From NCBI RefSeq assembly GCF_022788635.1, contig NZ_CP076024.1:4379503-4443502 (forward strand): a DNA stretch of 64,000 nt. Reading direction: 5' to 3'. The position numbers and the translations under genes were made by a program. The notes beneath the pieces were generated by a model. That model made no database searches. It was not told the DNA's origin and saw only the letters and a list, made by a program, of their open reading frames with translations. Source of the DNA: Methylobacter sp. S3L5C. Lineage in GTDB: Bacteria; Pseudomonadota; Gammaproteobacteria; Methylococcales; Methylomonadaceae. How positions within the stretch are numbered: the stretch's first letter is position 1; every line of letters begins with the position of its first letter. Shown here piece after piece: positions 10,701 through 18,737 of this stretch.

Positions 10701-13700
10701 AACAGCATTCCCAATCCGCAGGTCATTATCGGTGACTGCCACGATAACGTTGCCAATAACCAGACCATTGTAACCGGGGTCAACACTGGCTACGGTGTGT
10801 TGAATAACACTACGGTGCATGCCTTCACCCACCGTATCATTAACTGCACTGACAGTTACAGTTTGCGGCGCATTCCAGTTGGCTGTCGTAAAGGTTAAGG
10901 TGGCAAAATCAGTACTTGCCTGTCCGTTGGTGTTACCCAAGGTAATAATAACATCAGCGGTGGGTGCGCTTTCCAGTACCAGTGTATAAGTATCGGCGGC
11001 ACCACCTTCGGTAACTACGGTATTACCGGCAGTTTGGGTAATGATAATATCCGGCACCGCCGTTACCTCGACAGTTGCCTGAATGGCGGTAGCCGATTCT
11101 GCACCCTGATCATCAACAGCCGTCACAGTAAAGGCATTCTGCGTGCCATTGGTATTGGCGTCCGCTGTCCAGTAAGCGAACTGCGTGGCATCAACAAGAT
11201 AGTTGGTTGAAACATCCCAGTCTGTAGCCGATTGTTCATCAACACCAATTTTTAAGCTACCGCTGCTAATGGCTTTAACAACAAAAGCCACTACGGTACC
11301 ATCACTGTCAGCTTCATCACCTTGAGCGACCAGATCAGCAAAAGTAATAACGATGGCGCTATCTTCATTACCCGTGGCCAGCGCTGAGGCTAAGGCAGTT
11401 AAGGTCGGCGTAACATTGTTAATAAACAGCTGGGTGATACCATCGTTGTTGCCAATCAAGGCATCCAGATCGCCGTCGCCATCTATATCAACGAAAGTGG
11501 GCTTGGCAGAACTGCCAACAGTTGTTAAACCTAATGCATTGGTAACTGGCGCAGCAAAAACAGCAAGGCTGGCAGTACCGATGTTTTGATAAAACAGGGT
11601 ATCGCCAGACTGGTTGCCGATAAAGGCATCCAGATCGCCGTCGCCATCAATATCAATAAAAGTGGGCGAGGCAGAAATACCGGCATCGGTCAAACTAAAA
11701 GCGTTGCTTACTGGTGCAGTAAAAGCGGCAAGACTGGCCGTGCCGTTGTTTTGATAAAATAGAGTATTACCATCAAAATTGCCGATAAAGGCATCCAAAT
11801 CGCCGTCGCCATCAATATCAATAAAAGTGGGTGATGCAAAACTGCCGACATCCGTTAAGTCAAAGGCATCGCTGATTGGCGCAGCAAAAGCGGCAAGACT
11901 GGCAGTGCCGTTGTTTTCGTAAAACAAGGCATTGCCATCCCTGTTACCAATAAAGGCATCCAGATCGCCATCATCATCAATATCAACCAAGCTGGGTGCG
12001 GCACCATAACCGGCATTGGTCAAACCAAAAGCATTGCTGATTGGCGTAGCAAAAACGGCAAGGCTGGCAATGCCGGTGTTTTCATAAAACAAGGTGTTGC
12101 CATCATAACTGCCAATAAATGCATCCATATCACCGTCGCCATCAATATCAACCAAATTGGGCTTGGCATAGACACCAACATCAGTCAAACCTAGCGGATC
12201 ACTGGTTGGGCTATTGAAAACAGCATTCCCAATCCGCAGGTCATTATCGGTGATTGCCACGATAACGTTGCCAACAACCAGGCCATTGTAATTGCCGTCA
12301 GCACTGGTCACCGTGTGTTGAATAACACCACGGTGCATGCCTTCACCCACCATATCATTAACTGCACTGACAGTCACAGTTTGCGGCGTATTCCAGTTGC
12401 CTGCCGTAAAGGTTAAGGTGACAAAATCAACGTTTATCTGTCCGTTGGTGTTACCCAAGGTAATAATAACATCAGCGGTGGGTGCGCTATCCAGTACCAA
12501 AGTATAGGTATCGGTGGCACTACCTTCGGTAACTGCGGTATTGCCGGCAGTTTGGGTAATGATAATATCCGGCACCGCCGTTACCTCGACAGTTGCCTGA
12601 ATGGCGGTAGCCGATTCTGCACCCAAATCATCAACAGCAGTCACGGTAAAGGCATTCAAGGTGCTGTTGGCGTTGGCTGCCGGTGTCCAGTATGCAATCT
12701 GCGTGGCATTAACCAGATAGTTGGTTGAAACATCCCAGTCAGTTGCCGTTGCTACATCGACACCAATTTTCAAGCTACCGCTGCTAACGGCTTTAACGGC
12801 AAAAGCCGTTACCGTACCATCACTGTCAGCCTCATCACCTTGGGCGGCAAACTCAGCCAAAGTGATGGTAATAGCAGTATCTTCATTGCCGGTGGCAAGT
12901 GCTGCGGCGAAGGCGGTTAAGGTCGGCGCTGCGTTGTTAATAAACAGCAGGGTGTTACCAGCGCTGCTGCCAATCAAGGCATCCAGCTTACCATCACCAT
13001 TAATATCAACCAAGCTGGGCGTGGCACTAGAACCAATATCGGTCAAACCAAAGGCATTGGTAACTGGCGCAGCAAAAACCGCAAGACTGGCCGTGCCGGT
13101 GTTTTTATAAAACAGGGTATTGCCAGCGCTGTTGCCAATAAAGGCATCCAGCAAACCGTCACCATTAATATCAACAAAACTGGGCCTGGCAATATTAACG
13201 ACATTGGTTAAACCAAAGGCATTGTTGATTGGCGCAGCAAAAACCGCAAGGCTCGCAGTGCCGGTGTTTTCATAAAACAGGGTGTTGCCAGCAAAGTTGC
13301 CAATAAAGGCATCCAGATCGCCGTCACCATCAATATCAACCAAGCTGGGCGCGGAACGAGTACTGATAGGGGTCAAACCAAAGGCATTGCTAACCGGCGC
13401 AGCAAAAACGGCAAGGCTGGCCGTGCCGGTATTTTGATAAAACAGGGTATTGCCAGAATTGTTGCCAATAAAGGCATCCAGCAAACCGTCACCATTAATA
13501 TCAACAAAAGTGGGTACGGCAGAATTACCGACATCGATCAAACCAAAGGCATTGGTGATTGGCGTAGCAAAAACGGCAGAGTTGGCAGTGCCGGTGTTTT
13601 CATAAAACAGGGTGTCGCCAAAGCGTTCGCCAATAAAGGCATCCAGATCGCCGTCGCCATCAATATCAACAAAAGTGGGCTTGGCAGAATTACCGACATC

Positions 13701-14099
13701 GGTCAAACCCAGCGGATTGCTGGTTGGGGTACCGAAAAGAGGATCCCTAACCGGCAGATCATTATCGGTAACCGCCACGATGACATTGCCAACAACCAAA
13801 CCATTATAATTGCCGTCAGTACTGGTCACCGTGTGTTGAATAACACCACGGTGCATGCCTTCACCCATCGTGTCATTAACCGCTGTTACCGTCACTGTTT
13901 GCGCGATGTTCCAGTCAACTGCCGTAAAAGTTAAGGTAGTGACATCAGTACTTACCTGTCCGTTGGTGTTACCCAAGGTAATAATAACATCAGCGGTGGG
14001 TGCGCTATCCAGTACCAAAGTATAGGTATCGGTGGCACTACCTTCGGTAACAACAGTATTGCCAGCGGTTTGGGTAATGGTGATTTGATATACTGCCAT
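4722..14099 (-). CDS. Giant secreted repeat protein 1 (Calx-beta, FG-GAP/VCBS, cadherin-like, RTX-type C-terminus)
   Basis: This 3125-residue protein is a probable calcium-dependent adhesin or surface layer protein. Approximate order: three units of Calx-beta-like domain (first at 5-115), five FG-GAP-type repeats (first block 117-390) and one cadherin-like domain of about 120 residues; then a different linker domain (1520-1650) and a fourth block of five repeats (1650-1920); then six tandem cadherin-like domains with GDEDTAITITL motifs (1920-2645), one classic cadherin domain (2645-2742), an Ig-like domain (2742-2830) and an RTX-like C-terminus. Each FG-GAP unit carries a calcium-loop DIDGDGDLDAFIG. 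No signal peptide is seen, and the chain ends HGYLYIS, fitting type I secretion. Two neighbouring units repeat with an exact 1518-bp period. It is the last gene of cassette 1, behind a GT41 and a TIGR03032 gene that may modify it; that link is inference. Confidence 0.85.
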   Translation of the reverse strand: MAVYQITITQTAGNTVVTEGSATDTYTLVLDSAPTADVIITLGNTNGQVSTDVTTLTFTAVDWNIAQTVTVTAVNDTMGEGMHRGVIQHTVTSTDGNYNGLVVGNVIVAVTDNDLPVRDPLFGTPTSNPLGLTDVGNSAKPTFVDIDGDGDLDAFIGERFGDTLFYENTGTANSAVFATPITNAFGLIDVGNSAVPTFVDINGDGLLDAFIGNNSGNTLFYQNTGTASLAVFAAPVSNAFGLTPISTRSAPSLVDIDGDGDLDAFIGNFAGNTLFYENTGTASLAVFAAPINNAFGLTNVVNIARPSFVDINGDGLLDAFIGNSAGNTLFYKNTGTASLAVFAAPVTNAFGLTDIGSSATPSLVDINGDGKLDALIGSSAGNTLLFINNAAPTLTAFAAALATGNEDTAITITLAEFAAQGDEADSDGTVTAFAVKAVSSGSLKIGVDVATATDWDVSTNYLVNATQIAYWTPAANANSTLNAFTVTAVDDLGAESATAIQATVEVTAVPDIIITQTAGNTAVTEGSATDTYTLVLDSAPTADVIITLGNTNGQINVDFVTLTFTAGNWNTPQTVTVSAVNDMVGEGMHRGVIQHTVTSADGNYNGLVVGNVIVAITDNDLRIGNAVFNSPTSDPLGLTDVGVYAKPNLVDIDGDGDMDAFIGSYDGNTLFYENTGIASLAVFATPISNAFGLTNAGYGAAPSLVDIDDDGDLDAFIGNRDGNALFYENNGTASLAAFAAPISDAFDLTDVGSFASPTFIDIDGDGDLDAFIGNFDGNTLFYQNNGTASLAAFTAPVSNAFSLTDAGISASPTFIDIDGDGDLDAFIGNQSGDTLFYQNIGTASLAVFAAPVTNALGLTTVGSSAKPTFVDIDGDGDLDALIGNNDGITQLFINNVTPTLTALASALATGNEDSAIVITFADLVAQGDEADSDGTVVAFVVKAISSGSLKIGVDEQSATDWDVSTNYLVDATQFAYWTADANTNGTQNAFTVTAVDDQGAESATAIQATVEVTAVPDIIITQTAGNTVVTEGGAADTYTLVLESAPTADVIITLGNTNGQASTDFATLTFTTANWNAPQTVTVSAVNDTVGEGMHRSVIQHTVASVDPGYNGLVIGNVIVAVTDNDLRIGNAVFNSPISNPLGLTDVGDYAKPNLVDIDGDGDLDAFIGSYDGNTLFYQNTGTASLAVFAAPISDAFGLTNAGYGAAPSLVDIDGDGDLDAFIGNRDGNALFYKNNGTASLASFAAPISDAFGLTDVGSFASPTFIDIDGDGDLDAFIGNFDGNTLFYQNNGTASLAAFTAPVSNVFGLTDAGISASPTFIDIDGDGDLDAFIGNSDGDILFYQNIGTASLAVFAAPVTNALGLTTVGSSAKPTFVDIDGDGDLDALIGNNDGITQLFINNVAPTLTAFNSTLATGNEDSAIVITFANLAAQGDEADSDGTVVAFVVKAISSGSLKIGVDEQSATDWDVSTNYLVDATQFAYWTADANTNGTQNAFTVTAVDDQGAESATAIQATVDVTAVNDAPTLAGVTAVTNINDTGTATPFSAFTITDADSASLTVSIALDNAAKGVFTAASLSSSGFSTTDALTYNHATGTPAALQAALQLLVFQPTANRVGALGHEITHFTVSVSDGVAPTVTNTTTTVTVWHPQDPTFTTTVTNPFGLTNSDLVARPSLVDIDADGDLDAFIGNNDGFTRFYENTGTFSSASFTVTSYAFGLTDVGNIARPTFVDINGDGDLDAFIGNNGGNTLYYENAGTASSAVFSTPATNAFGLSDVGSFASSSLVDIDGDGDLDAFIGNSAGNTLFYENIGNASGAVFTAPITNAFGLTNVGISATPSLIDIDGDGDLDAFIGNNDGTTLFYRNTGTASRAVFSAPVSNPFGLTDVGSIASPSFVDINGDGKLDALIGNLEGNTLLFINNATPTLSVFDSTLTNGTEDIAITITFANLAAQGDEADSDGTVTAFAVKAITTGTLKIGTSALTATDWDAVTNYLVDATHIAYWTADANTNGTLNAFTVKAVDNTGTESVTAIQATVDVTPVNDAPTLAAFASTLVTGDEDTAIAIAFADLVAQGDEADSDGDVMAFAVKAITSGSLKIGIDEQSATAWDALTNYLVDATQIAYWTPDTNANGTLNAFTVTAVDDLGAESATAIQATVDVTAVNDVPTLTAFASTLATGDEDTAVTITLADLVVQGDLADSDGNGAAFAIKAVSTGTLKIGVDSQTATVWDGSSNYLVDETHSAYWTPDDNVNGILNAFTVTTVDDLGAESATAIQATVDVTAVNDAPTLAAFASTLVTGDEDAAITITLADLVAQGDEADSDGDVMAFAVKTITSGTLKIGVNEQLATAWDAENNYLVDATHLVYWTPEANANGILNAFTLTAVDDLGAESATAIQATVDVTVVNDAPTLAAFASTLVTGDEDTAITITLADLVAQGDEADSDDDVMAFAVKAITSGTLRIGSDEQSATDWDGSSNYLVDETHSAYWTADANANGTQNAFTVTAVDDLGAESATAIQATVSVTAANDAPTLTAFALTLVTGNEDTAITITLTDLVAQGDEADSDGDVMAFAVKAITSGTLKIGVNEQSATIWDAVTNYLVNETQFAYWTPEANANGILNAFTVMAIDNQGLESVTAIQAAINVINLNNNAPVFISGATGTVNENALSSTPLYTAVTTDVDNLLPVTYDLGGADRNWLDINAQTGAVTLKEAADFETKASYNFDVIANDGDNPTTQAVVVSVVNLNDNGPTGLVTITGTAKQNQTLIAANTLADADGLGVIAYQWFANGTVINGATAETFTLGQEQVAQAITVQASYTDDAGALEQVTSAASANVIALQTDTTGNDTFVGSVDNSTVEYDFALAADTSTNFTRVGLSADGKTVVFKGVDGTDTLTNIQDLVFGSDTISMADFLKMVTVDQLFDSLGNANKTYVMPDLYTGPLDLDYQLIDESANAVIIGSDSNDFIKVAGSGNKAVNSGTGNDVIDGSTGSSFLTSGEGNDTVFLDGRMVGTSWSTLTDFQQGQDHATIFGWVNGVSKVVAFSNSDGADGYTGLTLHIQNLLPDGSAAGTTNPALNSITLTGHTLAEFGASSLADLNNQITSGTNTHFLTGQVTDSFGAHGYLYIS
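9541..12640 (-). repeat. 1518-bp coding super-repeat in giant gene 1
   Basis: The same motif (GTCACAGTAAAGGCATTC or a close variant) occurs at equivalent points at 9601, 11119 and 12637, giving an exact period of 1518 bp (506 codons). One period covers a Calx-beta-like domain, a five-unit FG-GAP block and a cadherin-like domain. The copies starting at 9541 and 11060 are nearly identical over long stretches, so the duplication is recent. Confidence 0.8.
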
Positions 14100-14130
14100 A
14101 ATGTTGTTGCTCGATAAGGTGATACTTGAG

Positions 14131-14180
14131 TTAAAACCGGTCAGCCTTTCGTTATTTGAAAGTACTGCACGGGTGCTTAT
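14131..14180 (-). promoter_or_regulatory. Conserved leader element before giant gene 1 (copy 1 of 3)
   Basis: Between the TIGR03032 gene and the giant gene lies a block that is conserved upstream of all three giants. Read on the minus strand it has a CTTTC...GAAAG hairpin, then GGCTGACC, and then facing outer arms. The outer arms differ between copies yet still pair: ACC/GGT here, ACCC/GGGT at copy 2, AAGCC/GGCTT at copy 3. This hints at a structured 5' leader, but three paralogous copies are too few for proof. Confidence 0.4.
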
Positions 14181-14283
14181 TAATTGTTGTTGTCAGCATT
14201 GATTGGCAAGCCGTAAGCTTGTATCAAGCAATAGTCCGCTTAGGAACTGCATGCGGTACTCTGCGGTAAAAATGCGCTACTCA

Positions 14284-15729
14284 TCAGTGAGTTTTCAAGG
14301 CTTGCTGCAAACATTGGGTTAAGGCAGCGGCAATACCCTGACGCCGATAGGCCGGCAACACAAACAACGACAACACTTCAATAGCGTATGTTTCGGGATT
14401 GGCTTGCGGTACTTGTTCGGCAACGATAAAACCGATCATTTCTCCGTCTATAGAAGCCGATACGCCATGCAACTCACCGCGTTGCAGTTTGGTTTGCCAG
14501 TGTTGTTGCAGACTGGGGAAGGTTAACGCCTCGTAGGGCAGCAGATTATCGGGGGTCAGGTGGTAAACCCGTTGATATTTAATCGGTGCGGGAGTACTTG
14601 GGGCCAGCTGCGTTAAGCGCGGTAAACCGGCAACCTGGATAACCGTGCCGATACCCGGACGCTTAACGGTAGGTTTGGTGGTAATAAGACCACCGGAACC
14701 CGGAAAATTAATCAGACGGTCAATCGCTTCTTCTTTAAATCCCAAGGTCGCGGGCCGCAGCACATCGGGCAACACCACCACGTCAAACAGCTCTTCCACG
14801 ACACCGGTAAACTCTAAACTGTGCACCACGGCACCGGTATTTAAATCAATCACCTGCAAGCCGCACTGTGGGGTTTGCCCCAGTGCCGCCAAGCGCTGTT
14901 CCAAAACCAGGCCGCCAAAACTGGCTGAGCGCAATTTTGATAAACCCACCAGAGCGTAGTGGCCAAAAAATGCCAGGCCGCGAACAAATCCCGGGCAAAA
15001 CGTCACCGGAATAAAGCGCTCGCCATCCAGATAACCCAGTTCGCCGCTGCCGGAATTAAGCAACCAAAGTTTGCCCTTGTGCCAACGTGGCGAGTGCGGC
15101 ATGGATAAACCGGTAGCAATAATTTCATTACTGGGTATGTGCATGACAATGCCGCCGTGATGACGATGATGGCGCCAACCGGCGGCACTATCGGTACTGC
15201 TGCAGGCCGTGGCATAAGTCGGTTGGCCACCACGGAGCGCCAGGCCGTTTAAGTGGCAACGATCTTCAGATGCCAGTTTGGTGATAAATGGCGGCTGCCA
15301 GAGCGGCTCAAAACTAAATCCGGGGCGCAAAGCCGCCAGACAGCTAAAATCGGTATTGATAAACAGCAGTTGGCCGTCTTTATCCAACACCACATCATGC
15401 ACATTAAGATCGCCAGTGGTGTACGACTGGCACGGAATGTACAGACGATCATTGCCCTGCCAGCTTTCACCTTCGGCCAGACGATTTTCCAGTTGCCAGA
15501 GCTGATAGCGGGTTGCCATGTACAGACTGTTATCGTGGGCATACAACCCCATCGGTTTATCAAACAAGCGCTCATTGACTGCCAACTCCCCGTCGGGCTT
15601 GCAACCAAGCAAAAATAAACGATTGGTTTGATAAGTGGTAAAAGCCAGACTCAGCTTGTTGGTGTTTAACCATTGCCATAGGCCTACGGAGGCTTGCAAA
15701 TTAATTATCGATGGGGTTTCTTCAATCAT
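14284..15729 (-). CDS. TIGR03032-type protein with a C-terminal GNAT-like segment
   Basis: This 481-residue protein matches the TIGR03032 family by its characteristic run of motifs: LAFTTYQTNRLFLLG near 28, MGLYAHDNSLYMATRYQLW near 60, DRCHLNGLALR near 157, GLSMPHSPRWHKGKLWLLNSG near 208 and VVEELFDVVVLP near 310. The family has no established biochemical role; its repeated short motifs suggest a beta-propeller fold. After about residue 375 a short segment resembles an acetyltransferase (VLPAYRRQGIAAAL), but it ends soon after that motif, so it may be truncated or structural only. The ATG at 15729 lies 32 bp after the GT41 stop, so the two genes probably form one operon that continues to the giant gene. 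Relics of this gene precede the other two giants, which ties it to giant protein function. Confidence 0.8.
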   Translation of the reverse strand: MIEETPSIINLQASVGLWQWLNTNKLSLAFTTYQTNRLFLLGCKPDGELAVNERLFDKPMGLYAHDNSLYMATRYQLWQLENRLAEGESWQGNDRLYIPCQSYTTGDLNVHDVVLDKDGQLLFINTDFSCLAALRPGFSFEPLWQPPFITKLASEDRCHLNGLALRGGQPTYATACSSTDSAAGWRHHRHHGGIVMHIPSNEIIATGLSMPHSPRWHKGKLWLLNSGSGELGYLDGERFIPVTFCPGFVRGLAFFGHYALVGLSKLRSASFGGLVLEQRLAALGQTPQCGLQVIDLNTGAVVHSLEFTGVVEELFDVVVLPDVLRPATLGFKEEAIDRLINFPGSGGLITTKPTVKRPGIGTVIQVAGLPRLTQLAPSTPAPIKYQRVYHLTPDNLLPYEALTFPSLQQHWQTKLQRGELHGVSASIDGEMIGFIVAEQVPQANPETYAIEVLSLFVLPAYRRQGIAAALTQCLQQALKTH

Positions 15730-15761
15730 GATGGTTTCTTTATTAGGGTGTAAAAATGTGC

Positions 15762-17879
15762 TTACAGAGTTGTACTATCGGTGCTGATAGTTTGCCAGAG
15801 CGTACGCAAAGTGTGTTCCAGCGTTTGTATAAACACCTGCGGTTTAAACAAGGGTGCGGTAATCAGCATATCGGCCAGTTTGGCTTTTAAAGCGGCCAGT
15901 TTCAGCCTGTCACGACCCAGCTCAAGGGCTTGTTGTTCATAGGCTAACGATGACGCGCAGATCAGTTCGGGCATACCAATGGCGTGACTTAAACTGGCGC
16001 CCATCCGTGTGGCATTGCTTTCGCCCGGACAGGTTAATACCGGTAATCCTGCCCACAAGGCACCTATAGCGGTGGAGGCTGCACTGTAGTTAAACGTATC
16101 CAAAAACAGGTCGGCCAGGCGGTAACGTGCCAGGTATTCATCATGCGGCAACTGTCCTGCAAAAATCAGCCGTTCAGGCGCGATACCCAAAAGCTTGGCT
16201 TGCTGCTGCAGGCGTTGTTTGATAAGGGGATGACCGCCCTCACTTAACCACAAAACGCTGCCGGGTAATTGTTGCAATATACGCATCCATACCTGAAAAA
16301 GGCTTGGGTCAATTTTATAGGTGCCGTTAAAACAACAAAACACCATACCGTCAGCAGGCAAGCCATAATCGGCCCGGGTAAGGGTGACATCGGCAATATC
16401 CATGGGCGCTGCCACCCAGGCATGGGGTAAATGCAATATCTGTTCGGTGTAATGGGCGGCGGTGGACGGCGGAAGCAAGGTGTGATCGGCCAGCATATAC
16501 GGGATAAAATCAGCACTTAAGGTGCCGGGATAACCCAGATAATGTAGCTGTACCGGTGCCGGTTTTAAAGCAAACAACGCCGTTAACGAATGACTGGTAT
16601 AACCGGCCAGATCAATCAAAATATGGATACCGTCCGCTTGAATCCGTTGTGCAATGGCCAGCGGTGACAGAAAGGCAACGTCAATAAAATGATCACAGCC
16701 TTGCCGGATACTTTCGGTCCAGTCATCATCAGTCGGTATCAGACTATAGGCAAAAATTTCAAAATCCGGGCGCTGATGATACTGGAACATCTCGTGTATC
16801 AGCATGCCGACAGCATGGCAGCGAAAATCCGGCGACACATAACCCAGTCGCAAGCGCGCTGGTGCCTGCTCAGGGATGACAGGAGGCACTTGGGCTTGCA
16901 TACCGGTAACAGAAAGCGCATACGACTCGGCCACTTGTTTGGCGACAGCGCTTTGCAAAGCCATCGGCATGGGTACTGACATTAATTGCATTATTGGTAA
17001 GGTGGCTGCCTGTTGTTGGTCGACACAGACTTGCGTTTGCGCAATTAAGGTAGCCAGCCGTTGCTCATAATCCTGCCAGTCAGCCAGTTTTAAACGCAAG
17101 TGGTTTAGTCGGTATAAAACCGCCGTTGCCTGTGGTTGCAAAGCCAACGCTTGCTCATAATGCTGCTGTGCCGCGTCTAACTGCCCCAAATCTTCCAGCA
17201 ACAAACCTAAATTGGCATACGCCACATCGTTATCCGGCTGCAGGACAAGGGCACGTCGATAGCAGATCTGAGAGAAGTTCATCTCTCCTCGCTGCTGCAA
17301 GGTAGCCCCTAAACTATTGTAAGCACGAGCAAAGTCAGGTTGGCTACGCAGTGCGGTTTTAAAACAGCTAATGGCCATATCAAGCAAGCCTTGTTGCCGA
17401 TAAATATGACCAAGCTCCAGATGCACGTCAGCGTAATCCGGCTTTAGCTTTAGCGCTGCCTGATAAGCTTTTTCGGCATCTGCAAACTGGTTTAAAGAGG
17501 CGAATACTTTACCCAAATTGAAGTGGGCGGGTAAAAAATCGGGGTCCAGCGTCAAAGCACGCTGATAACTTGCGATGGCAAGATCGGTGTCACCCTGAAA
17601 CTGCCAGAGACCGGCCATATTGCAATGCAATACCGCCATAGTGGGTGCCAGCTGCAAGGCCTGTTGATAAACGTCAATGGCTTGGGTAGTTAAGCCTTCT
17701 GCCTGCAAGAGATTACCCAGATTATTATAGGCGGGCACAAAATCGGCTTGTAAGCGGATGGCTTCTTTAAAACACAGCATCGCTGCTGCCGAATTACCAT
17801 CATGGAGGTGCTGTTTACCTTGATCAAAGCAGGTCTTGGCAGGAGCGGTTTGCTTGGTTGTTATTAATTTTTTGGTCAT
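15762..17879 (-). CDS. TPR protein with GT41 (SPINDLY/O-GlcNAc transferase-like) glycosyltransferase domain
   Basis: This 705-residue protein has about seven TPR units over residues 10-270 (for example AYNNLGNLLQAEGLTTQAIDVYQQAL) and a GT41 catalytic region over about 340-700. Family landmarks are LRLGYVSPDF near 343, HILIDLAGYTSHS near 430, APVQLHYLGYPGT near 450, VFCCFNGTYKI near 530 and TRMGASL near 640. GT41 enzymes move a sugar from UDP- or GDP-sugars to serine, threonine or asparagine of proteins in the cytoplasm. In the HMW1C adhesin system a GT41 enzyme modifies the adhesin before export, a useful precedent. Here the gene starts cassette 1, 32 bp before the TIGR03032 gene, with the Ser/Thr-rich giant next; the giant is the natural substrate candidate, by inference. 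It is the only intact copy of three. Confidence 0.88.
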   Translation of the reverse strand: MTKKLITTKQTAPAKTCFDQGKQHLHDGNSAAAMLCFKEAIRLQADFVPAYNNLGNLLQAEGLTTQAIDVYQQALQLAPTMAVLHCNMAGLWQFQGDTDLAIASYQRALTLDPDFLPAHFNLGKVFASLNQFADAEKAYQAALKLKPDYADVHLELGHIYRQQGLLDMAISCFKTALRSQPDFARAYNSLGATLQQRGEMNFSQICYRRALVLQPDNDVAYANLGLLLEDLGQLDAAQQHYEQALALQPQATAVLYRLNHLRLKLADWQDYEQRLATLIAQTQVCVDQQQAATLPIMQLMSVPMPMALQSAVAKQVAESYALSVTGMQAQVPPVIPEQAPARLRLGYVSPDFRCHAVGMLIHEMFQYHQRPDFEIFAYSLIPTDDDWTESIRQGCDHFIDVAFLSPLAIAQRIQADGIHILIDLAGYTSHSLTALFALKPAPVQLHYLGYPGTLSADFIPYMLADHTLLPPSTAAHYTEQILHLPHAWVAAPMDIADVTLTRADYGLPADGMVFCCFNGTYKIDPSLFQVWMRILQQLPGSVLWLSEGGHPLIKQRLQQQAKLLGIAPERLIFAGQLPHDEYLARYRLADLFLDTFNYSAASTAIGALWAGLPVLTCPGESNATRMGASLSHAIGMPELICASSLAYEQQALELGRDRLKLAALKAKLADMLITAPLFKPQVFIQTLEHTLRTLWQTISTDSTTL

Positions 17880-18010
17880 TTTTGGAGAACATTATTTATT
17901 ATTGTTACTAAACAATAACGCACTTATGAGTGCTTAATGCTACCAAGAAATCTGAAAATTACAAATATATTTTACTTTTAAAACTACATAAATGTATGAT
18001 TATGCAAAAA
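17880..18010 (-). promoter_or_regulatory. Upstream region of cassette 1, conserved in cassettes 2 and 3
   Basis: The 130 bases before the GT41 start share blocks with the regions before the cassette 2 relic (30998-31140) and the truncated cassette 3 gene (38297-38412). On the plus strand these are an AACAATAACGCACTTAT-like block, a CTACCAAGAAA-like block and a TTTTACTTTTAAAACTA-like block. The shared blocks show that promoters were duplicated with the genes. No standard -35/-10 pair is clear. Confidence 0.45.
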
Positions 18011-18044
18011 GTGGGCTACCCACTTTAGACAGAACAAGCAAAAA

Positions 18045-18737
18045 GGCTTAGTAGCTGTGTTCAGTTACGGCTGGCGCCTAACCCGACCTTGTATGATCAA
18101 AATTAATTAAATATTACTAAAAGATCAAGTAAGCTTTAACCGTTTATTGGGAGGCCGTCCCGACTTTAGGACTGGTTATTGATATAATCAGAGCCTGTTT
18201 CGTAGATTGGCCCCCGCCCTATTCACCCATACCGTCGAGTATCCGAGGCTTAGAGCCTGCATACACAAGGAAGGTAGGTGCAGGGTCGGGAACCACTAAA
18301 TAGTCTACTTCGATGCCGGTCGGGGTTTGTAACCCCGACCGAAACGTTTGAATATTTCAACAGCTTTTAAAACGTGAGTGACCGGATTTCAAGCCCCGTC
18401 ACGCTTCAGACTGTGTCGGGTTACGGCTGGCGCCTAACCCGACCTACTACTATTACTACTACTTCAAGGATAATTTCAGCCTAGTTCCCACGCTCCGGCG
18501 TGGGAACTCATCCAGCAACGCTCAAGCGTTGCGTGACGCAGGAGCGTCACTAACGGCATTCCCACGCCGGAGCGTGGGAACGATAAGAGCCCCGTCACGC
18601 TTCAGTAAAATCAAGCAGTTACATCCCCCTCATCTCAACCTGGAACCCTCGCTTCCTCGATGCCGGTCGGGGTTTGTAACCCAGACCGAAACGTTTGAAT
18701 ATTTCAATAGCTTTTAAAACGTAAAAAAAATCCTCCG
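18045..18737. repeat. Intergenic cluster of palindromic modules A, B, C and D
   Basis: The gap between cassette 1 and giant gene 2 has no supported gene. It holds a partial module C (18055-18095); module A at 18312-18375; module B (facing CGTGAGTGAC and CCCCGTCACG arms) at 18374-18404; module C (TCGGGTTACGGCTGGCGCC core) at 18412-18447; module D at 18484-18582; and a second module A at 18659-18722 against the giant's stop. Module D is about 100 bp with nested stems: GTTCCCACG/CGTGGGAAC, AACGCT/AGCGTT and GTGACGC/GCGTCAC. Its outer arms can also pair with each other over 22 bp. The stretch 18100-18300 is unassigned. Confidence 0.75.

Noticed and set aside
15003-16516. Other-frame open reading frames within the TIGR03032 and GT41 genes
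   Set aside because: They overlap well-supported genes in full and show no family motifs.
18140-18300. A plus-strand frame ending near 18300 (LFTHTVEYPRLRACIHK) that looked like a gene fragment
   Set aside because: No start, no recognised family and only about 37 codons. It may be decayed mobile DNA, but nothing supports a call.
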